From Solirubrobacteraceae bacterium (lineage in GTDB: Bacteria; Actinomycetota; Thermoleophilia; Solirubrobacterales; Solirubrobacteraceae): 10,970 nucleotides of DNA. This document shows, piece after piece, positions 6,447 to 10,970 of this stretch (its first letter is position 1; every line of letters starts with the position of its first letter). A program made the translations under genes and the position numbers. The stretch lies in contig JANJUA010000100.1 in assembly GCA_024710825.1 (NCBI GenBank), forward strand, positions 1-10,970. The letters are read 5' to 3'. Under the pieces are notes generated by a model. That model was given only the letters and a program-made list of their open reading frames with translations. It made no database searches and was not told the origin of the DNA.

Positions 6447-7219
6447 TACAGCCCCTGGCCCGCCGCGACCGGAGCGTGGTCGCCCGGCTCCGGGATCGGG
6501 CGACGCCGGAACAGCCCGACGAACAGGGCGAGCAGCACCTTGACCATGTAGTAGAACGACTTGCCGGAGGAGATCGACGAGACGCCGCCGCCGCGCTGGA
6601 ACATCCGCACGGGGATCTCCTCCATGCGCAACCGGTGGTGATGCAGCATCAGCACCGCCTCGACCTCGGGGTAGTCGTGCGGGTAGTCGGAGGCGAACAG
6701 GCGGATGGCGCGCCGGTTGTAGAGGCGGAAGCCGGACGTCGGGTCGCTGATCGGCTGGCGCACGAACAGCGACAGCAGGAAGGCGAAGATGTGGATGCCG
6801 GTCCGGCGGCTGATCGGCGCCGGGTAGCGGTGGCTGTTGCTGGAGATGAAGCGCGAGCCGCAGACCATGTCCAGCTCCGGGTGCGCGCGCATGTGCTCGG
6901 TGAGCTTGCGCAGCTCGGCCGGGTCGTGCTGCCCGTCGCCGTCCACCTGGGCCATCACGTCGTAGCCGTTCTCCCGCGCGTACGTGAACCCTGCCTGGAC
7001 GGCGCCGCCGATGCCGAGGTTGAAGGGCAGCCGCAGCACCCGCGCGCCGTACATCTCGGCGACGGCGAAGGTGTCGTCGGTGGAGCCGTCGTCGACGACG
7101 AGCACGTCCCACTCGGGGGCCTCGCGCTGGATGCCGCGGATCACGTCGGCGACCGTGGCCGCCTCGTTGTAGGCGGGCACGACGGCGAGATGGGACAGAT
7201 CGGCGCGCACAGTGCTCAT
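6446..7219 (-). CDS. GT2 polyprenyl-phosphate-sugar synthase-like (DPM1-like), no fused TM domain
   Basis: Predicted to load a sugar onto polyprenyl phosphate on the cytoplasmic face. The 257-residue protein has VVPAYNEA (13-20), VVDDGSTDDT (41-50), the metal-binding VDGDGQHDP (92-100, with D93 and D95), SDPTSGFRLY (158-167) and QRGGGVSSI (208-216), in the order of DPM/DPG-synthase-like GT2 enzymes. The segment at about 222-238 is moderately hydrophobic and could lie on the membrane, but there is no multi-helix C-terminal domain as in the enzyme at 895. The separate DUF2304 protein, translated straight after it, may supply that function. It heads a four-gene operon (GT2, DUF2304, DUF2142, unknown). 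The start is the ATG at 7219; no clear ribosome site is visible. The donor sugar is unknown. Confidence 0.92.
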   Translation of the reverse strand: MSTVRADLSHLAVVPAYNEAATVADVIRGIQREAPEWDVLVVDDGSTDDTFAVAEMYGARVLRLPFNLGIGGAVQAGFTYARENGYDVMAQVDGDGQHDPAELRKLTEHMRAHPELDMVCGSRFISSNSHRYPAPISRRTGIHIFAFLLSLFVRQPISDPTSGFRLYNRRAIRLFASDYPHDYPEVEAVLMLHHHRLRMEEIPVRMFQRGGGVSSISSGKSFYYMVKVLLALFVGLFRRRPIPEPGDHAPVAAGQGL

Positions 7220-7265
7220 GACGAGCGTCCGCGGGCGAAGTTGCGAGAGCGAGCGACCCGAAGCC

Positions 7266-7277
7266 CCGGACGTCCGG
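7266..7277. promoter_or_regulatory. Perfect 12-bp palindrome, possible operator
   Basis: CCGGACGTCCGG is perfectly self-complementary and lies in the 85-bp gap between the TetR gene and the GT2 operon, just downstream of a TANNNT candidate, so a transcription start would fall inside it. An operator for the neighbouring TetR protein or another regulator is possible. Short palindromes arise by chance in such G+C-rich DNA. Confidence 0.35.
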
Positions 7278-7279
7278 AC

Positions 7280-7285
7280 ATAGTA
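7280..7285 (-). promoter_or_regulatory. Putative -10 element for the GT2-DUF2304-DUF2142 operon
   Basis: On the minus strand this reads TACTAT, matching TANNNT and four of six bases of the sigma-70 consensus. The possible -35 at 7308-7303 (CTGAGC) is poor. The leader to the ATG at 7219 would be about 54 bases. The operon could also be read from the ABC-TetR operon upstream, since no terminator is seen in the gap. Confidence 0.35.
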
Positions 7286-7304
7286 CGGGCGATGGGAGCG
7301 GAGC

Positions 7305-7892
7305 TCAGGCGAGGTCCAGGTATCCGCCGAGCAGCCGGCGGAGCACGGCGAGCGCCTCGTCCTTGCCGAGGCGTCGATCGGGTGGCTCCCGGAGGCTCCG
7401 CGCGATGCGCAGCACGGCGGACTCGATCGTCTCGGCCATCAGCTTCGGACGAGGCTCGCCGTGCTCGGTCAGGGCGGCGACCAGGGGCACCTGCAGCTCG
7501 GCGTGGAAGGCTCTCATGGGCTCCTCGAGCAGGTGCTGGTCGGCGACCTCGCTCAGCGCGCTCGCGACGTCCTGCTCGGAGGAGGCGAAGAGGTCGATGT
7601 TGGCGCAGACGTAGGCCCACACCTTCTCTCCCGGAGCCTCGACCGCCTCGACGCGGTCGCGGACCCGACCCGCCCAATCCGGAAAGACGTCCGCCACCAC
7701 CGCAGCGAGCAGATCCTCGGCGCAGGAGAAGTAGCGATAGATGCCGGAACGGGACAGGCCCGCCCGTTCGGCGGTGGCGGTGAGCGTGGGCGCCGCCCGA
7801 GTCTCGCCGAGGATCGCCCGCGCGCCGTCGAGCAGCGAGCGCAGTCGCTGCTGGCGCTGCGCGGCCACGGTCGGGGCGGTGATCCGGGGCAC
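7305..7892 (-). CDS. TetR-family transcriptional regulator
   Basis: A 195-residue regulator with an N-terminal helix-turn-helix at about residues 35-57: TLTATAERAGLSRSGIYRYF is the classic TetR recognition unit, followed by CAEDLLAAVVADVF. The C-terminal three quarters is helical and divergent, as expected for ligand binding and dimerisation. The start is the GTG at 7892, eleven bases after the stop of the ABC ATPase gene, with GAGG just ahead. It is the third gene of the permease-ATPase-regulator operon, so it most likely represses its own operon and responds to a compound moved by the transporter or to envelope damage (inference from arrangement). A candidate operator is the inverted repeat at 9747-9761. 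The ligand is unknown. Confidence 0.92.
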   Translation of the reverse strand: MPRITAPTVAAQRQQRLRSLLDGARAILGETRAAPTLTATAERAGLSRSGIYRYFSCAEDLLAAVVADVFPDWAGRVRDRVEAVEAPGEKVWAYVCANIDLFASSEQDVASALSEVADQHLLEEPMRAFHAELQVPLVAALTEHGEPRPKLMAETIESAVLRIARSLREPPDRRLGKDEALAVLRRLLGGYLDLA

Positions 7893-7903
7893 GGGCCTCG
7901 TCG

Positions 7904-8584
7904 TCAGCGGGACACGGGCGTCGCCAGCTTGCCGTCGATCATCTCGTGGACGCGGTCGCAGTGGTGGAGGACGTCGTGGTCATGGGTGACCATGATCGTC
8001 GCGACGCCCTGGGCGCGGGTCTCGTGGGCGAGCAGCGCCACGATGTCCTGGCTGCGCTGACGGTCCAGCGCGGCGGTCGGCTCGTCGACCAGCAGGACCT
8101 GCGGCCGAGTCACGAGCGCCCGGGCGATGCCGATGCGCTGGCGCTCGCCGCCGGAGAGCTGGTGGCCGCGGCGCTTGGCCTTGTGCTCCATGCCCACCTC
8201 TTCCAGGAGCTTGCGAGGCTCGCGCGGGTTCTCGACCTTGCCGAAGGTGAGCGGCAGGCGGAGCTGGTCGACGGCGTTCAGCGCCGGGACGAGGTTGTTG
8301 GTCTGGAAGACGAACCCGATCCGGGTGCGGCGCAGCTCCGTGAGCCGGCGCCGGTTCAGCCCGGCCAGGTCGACGCCGCCGATCCGGACCGTGCCCGAGG
8401 TCGGCCGCAGCAACCCGCCGGCGACGGCGAGCAGGCTGGACTTGCCGGCACCCGACGGGCCGACGATCGCGACGATCTCCCCTCGGTCGACCTCCAGGCC
8501 GACCGAGTCGAGGGCGGTGATCGTCTCGTCGCCGTCGCCGTGGACCAGGCTGACCTGGTCGAGGACGACGCTGTGGTCGGTCAT
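7904..8584 (-). CDS. ABC transporter ATP-binding protein, MacB/LolD type
   Basis: The 226-residue cytoplasmic ATPase powers the FtsX-like permease encoded just upstream. All core motifs are intact: Walker A GPSGAGKSS (42-50, K48), the Q-loop with Q94 in FVFQTNNLVPALNA, signature LSGGERQ (143-149), Walker B VLLVDEP (163-169, E168), D-loop AALD (171-174) and switch histidine H201 in VTHDHDV. The length and the QTNNLVPALNAVDQLRLPL stretch fit the LolD/MacB/FtsE subgroup, which work as mechanotransmission machines moving lipids, peptides or drugs rather than as classical importers. The ATG at 8584 overlaps the permease TGA (ATGA), with GGGGGAG six bases ahead, so coupled translation is likely. 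The substrate cannot be read from the sequence. Confidence 0.95.
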   Translation of the reverse strand: MTDHSVVLDQVSLVHGDGDETITALDSVGLEVDRGEIVAIVGPSGAGKSSLLAVAGGLLRPTSGTVRIGGVDLAGLNRRRLTELRRTRIGFVFQTNNLVPALNAVDQLRLPLTFGKVENPREPRKLLEEVGMEHKAKRRGHQLSGGERQRIGIARALVTRPQVLLVDEPTAALDRQRSQDIVALLAHETRAQGVATIMVTHDHDVLHHCDRVHEMIDGKLATPVSR

Positions 8585-9705
8585 CGGTTCTCCCCCAGGG
8601 CGGTCAGCGGGTCGACACGGACGATCCGCACGACGGCGACGGCGGCGCCGACCATGCCGAGCACGAGCAGCGAGACGGTGGCCACCGCGATCGGCCCGGC
8701 CTCCAGCGCGAACGGCATCGCGGTGGTGGAGACGGCCGCGCCCAGGGCCAGACCGGCGCCGACGCCCACGGCGGCGGAGGCGACGAGCAGGATCAACGAC
8801 TGGATCAGGCTGTCGCGCAGCAGATAGGCGGTGCTCGCGCCCAGCGCCCGCATCACCGAGATCTCCTGCTTGCGCTGGATCGTGAGCACGGTGAAGAAGG
8901 CGCCGACGACCAGGGCGGAGATCGCGTAGAGGAACCCCTGGATCAGCTTCAGCGTCGAGGTCTCGGCGGTGTAGCCGGGCGACGCGCCGAAGGACTCCTC
9001 GGTGGTCAGCGACTTGGTGCCGGCGGCCCTGTCGCCGGCAGGGAGGTCGACGTCGGCGCCGAGCACCGCGACCGCGGTGATCTCCTCGTAGACGCGATCG
9101 GGCACCTGGTCGCCCTCGCGAACGCCGGCGCGGATCTCCTGCCAGGTCCGCAGCGGCAGATAGCCGACGTCGACGTGACCGAAGGTGTGCTGCTCGCCCA
9201 TTACGCCGACCACGCGAAGCTCGGCCCCGGTCTGCTCGACGGTGATCACGTCACCGACGTCGACGCCTTCCTCGGCCGCCGTGGCGCTGATGACGACCTC
9301 GTCGGGCGCGCCGCTCAGTGCGGTGCCCTGGGCCACCTCGGGAGCCAGGAAGGACTCCGGCTCGATGCCGAACAGGGCCAGGTCGATGTCGACGTCGCGG
9401 TCGGTCTTGCCGTTGACCAGTGCGTTGCCGAACGGGGCGGCCTGCTCGACGCCGTCCTGCTCGGCCCAGACGCCGACCGCCTCGCGGTCGAACACGCTGC
9501 GCGAGAAGGCGGCGTCCTTGCCGACGTCCTCCTGGAACGCGAACGACGTGGCCTTCATGCGCTGCAGGCCGGAGACCCCGTCGTTGACGAGCCCGACGGA
9601 CAGGCCGCTGAGCAGCACCATCAGGATCGCGATCAGCGCGACCACGGAGCCCATGATCGCGAAGCGGCCACGTGCGAACGCGACCTCGCGTAGTGCTAGG
9701 AACAC
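8581..9705 (-). CDS. FtsX-like (MacB-type) ABC permease
   Basis: The 374-residue permease partners the ATPase encoded after it. Topology is typical of FtsX/MacB half-permeases: helix 1 at about 14-36 after a short amphipathic LALREVAFARGRF, a large outer domain at about 37-250, then helices at about 254-276, 295-322 and 332-362, with the coupling region QRKQEISVMRALGAS at 277-291 and a C-terminal VDPLTALG. I chose the GTG at 9705, giving MFLALREVAF as in related permeases. The open frame runs on upstream to 10437, but that part is antisense to a GT2 gene and not protein-like; a TTG at 9741 is a second possibility. Codons 3 and 5 are CTA, rare in this G+C-rich setting. No adaptor (MacA-like) gene is visible. 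It begins an operon with the ATPase and a TetR regulator. Confidence 0.9.
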   Translation of the reverse strand: MFLALREVAFARGRFAIMGSVVALIAILMVLLSGLSVGLVNDGVSGLQRMKATSFAFQEDVGKDAAFSRSVFDREAVGVWAEQDGVEQAAPFGNALVNGKTDRDVDIDLALFGIEPESFLAPEVAQGTALSGAPDEVVISATAAEEGVDVGDVITVEQTGAELRVVGVMGEQHTFGHVDVGYLPLRTWQEIRAGVREGDQVPDRVYEEITAVAVLGADVDLPAGDRAAGTKSLTTEESFGASPGYTAETSTLKLIQGFLYAISALVVGAFFTVLTIQRKQEISVMRALGASTAYLLRDSLIQSLILLVASAAVGVGAGLALGAAVSTTAMPFALEAGPIAVATVSLLVLGMVGAAVAVVRIVRVDPLTALGENR

Positions 9706-9740
9706 GGATCGAGGCCCGGTCTTGGTGACGCCACGCCGCA

Positions 9741-9746
9741 ACGATA
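9741..9746 (-). promoter_or_regulatory. Putative -10 element for the permease-ATPase-TetR operon
   Basis: On the minus strand this reads TATCGT, fitting TANNNT, and would give a leader of about 30 bases before the GTG at 9705. An inverted repeat directly abuts its upstream side. No convincing -35 hexamer is seen at the expected distance. Confidence 0.35.
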
Positions 9747-9761
9747 GCGACGCCGCGTCGC
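9747..9761. promoter_or_regulatory. Inverted repeat in promoter spacer, candidate TetR operator
   Basis: GCGACG-CCG-CGTCGC has perfect 6-bp arms about a 3-bp centre and lies immediately upstream of the -10 candidate at 9741-9746. Size and position suit a TetR dimer blocking polymerase, and the operon encodes a TetR protein. Assignment is by position only; chance symmetry is possible at this G+C content. Confidence 0.35.
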
Positions 9762-9807
9762 GAACTCTGTGACGTTGGGTGGTCGCGGGGCGCGCGTGCG
9801 CCGGTAC

Positions 9808-9813
9808 TAGCAT
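9808..9813 (+). promoter_or_regulatory. Putative -10 element for the GT2 gene at 9823, near-leaderless
   Basis: TAGCAT fits TANNNT, is preceded by C, and lies exactly nine bases before the ATG at 9823. There is no Shine-Dalgarno sequence in between, so a leaderless or nearly leaderless transcript is likely. The GT4 gene at 785 has the same CTAGC-[AC]-T plus nine-base layout. No -35 hexamer is evident. Confidence 0.45.
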
Positions 9814-9822
9814 CGCGCGGCC

Positions 9823-10824
9823 ATGCCGTCGCTGTCGGTGGTCATCGTCGCCTACAACCACGCCGCCGCCCTGCCGGCCGTGCTGGACGCCCTGCGGGCG
9901 GAGCTGCGCGACGGCGACGAGGCGATCGTGGTCGACAACGCGTCCTCGGACGCCAGCGCCGACGCCGCCGAGCGCCACGGCGCGCGCGTGCTGCGCAACC
10001 CGGCCAACGTGGGGTTCTCCGAGGCCGTCGCCGCCGGGGCGGAGGTCGCCCGGGGCGAGCTGCTCGTGCTGCTGAACCCCGACGCCGTGCCGCAGCCCGG
10101 CTTCCGGGCCGCGATCGAGCGGCCGTGGGGCGGGCCGTGGACGGCGTGGATGGGCTACGTCCTGCACGGCGCGACGATCAACACCAGCGGCGGCGTCGTG
10201 CACTTCAGCGGGCTCGCCTGGGCGGGCGAGGCGGGGCAGCCGGTGCCCGAGAGGTCCGCGGCGCGGGAGGTGGGCTTCCTGTCGGGCGCGTGCCTGGCGC
10301 TGCCCGCTGCCACCTGGCGCCGGCTCGGCGGGTTCGCGCCCGGGTTCTTCCTCTACCACGAGGACGTCGAGCTCTCGCTGCGCATCCGGCTGGCGGGCGG
10401 GCGCATCGGCGTCGAGCCGGGCGCGCGGGTGGACCACGACTACGACTTCGCCAAGGGCGACGGCAAGTGGCGCATGCTCGAGCGCAACCGCTGGGCCACG
10501 ATCCTGCGGACCTACCCGACGGCGCTGCTGCTCGCGCTCGCGCCCGCGCTGCTGGCGATCGAGGCCGCGATCTGGGCGGCCGCGGTCGCCGGCGGGTGGG
10601 CGCCGGCGAAGGCGCGGGCCACCGCTGACGTGCTGGGCGCGCTGCCGCGCCTGGCGCGCGAGCGCAGGGCGGTGCAGGCCACCCGCGCCGTGTCGGCGGG
10701 CGAGTTCGCCGCCGGGCTCACCGCCGAGCTCTCGTCGCCCTACCTGGGCGCGGCGGCCCGCTCGGGCCTCGTGCGCCGGGCGCTCGCCGCCTACTGGGCG
10801 CTCGTCCGCCGCGCGCTGGGCTGA
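9823..10824 (+). CDS. GT2 glycosyltransferase, rhamnosyl/galactofuranosyl-transferase type
   Basis: A 333-residue GT-A enzyme expected to add a nucleotide-activated sugar (dTDP-rhamnose or UDP-galactofuranose in characterised relatives) to a glycan acceptor at the cytoplasmic face. Motifs in order: SVVIVAYNHAAAL (5-17), IVVDNASSD (35-43), LRNPANVGFSEA (57-68), the metal-site LLVLLNPDAVPQP (80-92, with D87 in place of the second Asp of DXD), GFLSGACLALP (151-161) and FFLYHEDVELSLRI (175-188), whose HEDVE carries the likely catalytic acidic residue. A C-terminal helix at about 232-256 and a basic helical tail suggest membrane attachment. The stretch between LNPDA and SGACLA differs from common family members (WGGPWTAWMGYVLHGA), so the acceptor may be unusual. 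It diverges from the ABC operon and converges on the gene ending at 10835. The family is confident; the sugar is not determined. Confidence 0.92.
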   Translation: MPSLSVVIVAYNHAAALPAVLDALRAELRDGDEAIVVDNASSDASADAAERHGARVLRNPANVGFSEAVAAGAEVARGELLVLLNPDAVPQPGFRAAIERPWGGPWTAWMGYVLHGATINTSGGVVHFSGLAWAGEAGQPVPERSAAREVGFLSGACLALPAATWRRLGGFAPGFFLYHEDVELSLRIRLAGGRIGVEPGARVDHDYDFAKGDGKWRMLERNRWATILRTYPTALLLALAPALLAIEAAIWAAAVAGGWAPAKARATADVLGALPRLARERRAVQATRAVSAGEFAAGLTAELSSPYLGAAARSGLVRRALAAYWALVRRALG

Positions 10825-10840
10825 GTCGCCGCGCTCAGCC
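10819..10840. terminator. Candidate shared terminator hairpin across two stop codons
   Basis: GGCTGAG (10819-10825) and CTCAGCC (10834-10840) form a perfect 7-bp inverted repeat around eight bases. Each arm holds the TGA stop of one of two convergent genes. There is no T-run on either side, so if it ends transcription it would be a U-less hairpin, as often proposed in high-G+C actinobacteria. Confidence 0.4.
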
Positions 10841-10970
10841 GAGCAGCTCGACGGCGGCGATCTCCAGCGGAGGCAGCGGCTGGCCCTCGGGCGCCGGGGC
10901 GCGGACCCTCACGTCCGCGACGCCGGCGGAGTCCCAGCGGACCGGCACCTCGATCGTGCGCGTCTGCTCC
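10835..10970 (-). CDS. C-terminal end of an unidentified protein, start outside window
   Basis: Only the last 44 codons are visible, ending at the TGA at 10837-10835. They read EQTRTIEVPVRWDSAGVADV, then RVRAPAPEGQPLPPLEIAAV and ELLG. The alternation of short hydrophobic stretches with turns suggests beta strands. The final strand pair and its abrupt end resemble extracytoplasmic beta domains at the C-termini of surface glycan proteins, such as the strand-rich part of the GT-C-like protein at 2070-4007, but the similarity is loose. No motif identifies a function. It is probably a real coding end: the frame is open to the edge and protein-like, and it sits ten bases from the convergent GT2 gene with a shared inverted repeat. 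Confidence 0.6.
   Translation of the reverse strand, partial: EQTRTIEVPVRWDSAGVADVRVRAPAPEGQPLPPLEIAAVELLG

Noticed and set aside
6446..7783. Plus-strand open frame of about 435 codons starting at 6476 and minus-strand frames overlapping the TetR gene
   Set aside because: They are shadows of the GT2 and TetR genes; their products lack motifs, while the minus-strand GT2 and TetR frames match families clearly.
9706..10437. N-terminal extension of the FtsX-like permease frame up to 10437
   Set aside because: It lies antisense across the well-supported GT2 gene at 9823, and its translation is Arg/Pro/Gly-rich without family features. The permease starts naturally at the GTG at 9705.

Overview
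The window is very G+C-rich and gene-dense, with tight operons, GTG starts and almost no intergenic DNA. Together with the protein types (actinobacterial-style polyprenyl-phosphate-sugar synthases, DUF2142, DUF2304, near-leaderless TANNNT promoters), this suggests an actinobacterium, possibly a Thermoleophilia/Solirubrobacterales-type organism. That lineage call is inference. I see no rRNA, tRNA, insertion sequence, CRISPR array or phage gene.

Layout. (1) At the left edge is a minus-strand GT4 glycosyltransferase whose C-terminus lies outside the window (1-785). (2) Diverging from it is module A on the plus strand: a GT2 polyprenyl-phosphate-sugar synthase with four fused membrane helices (895-2073), coupled by a GTGA overlap to a large GT-C-like membrane glycosyltransferase (2070-4007). 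(3) Converging on module A is module B on the minus strand (7219 down to 3869): a soluble-type GT2, a DUF2304 membrane protein, a DUF2142 membrane protein, and an unrecognised two-helix surface protein. These four genes overlap or nearly touch. The 3' ends of modules A and B overlap by 139 bp. (4) Upstream of module B, on the same strand, is an operon for a MacB/LolD-type ABC transporter: an FtsX-like permease (9705-8581), its ATPase (8584-7904) and a TetR-family regulator (7892-7305). (5) Diverging from that operon is a second GT2, of the rhamnosyl/galactofuranosyl-transferase type (9823-10824). It converges on the C-terminal end of a further minus-strand gene (10835 to the window edge).

How the genes may work together. 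The region looks like part of a cell-surface glycan locus. Modules A and B each pair a cytoplasmic enzyme that loads a sugar onto a polyprenyl phosphate with a multi-spanning protein that has an acidic motif after its first helix, as expected of GT-C enzymes using such lipid-linked sugars outside the membrane. In module A the membrane part is fused to the GT2; in module B a separate DUF2304 protein may take that place. The GT4 and the second GT2 would build the glycan from nucleotide sugars in the cytoplasm. The ABC-TetR operon looks like a self-contained, self-regulated export or envelope-stress unit placed among them.

The least understood items are the 227-residue surface protein, the two-module arrangement, the convergent coding overlap and several symmetrical elements at promoters and gene ends. 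All functional assignments rest on motifs read by eye; no database search was run.
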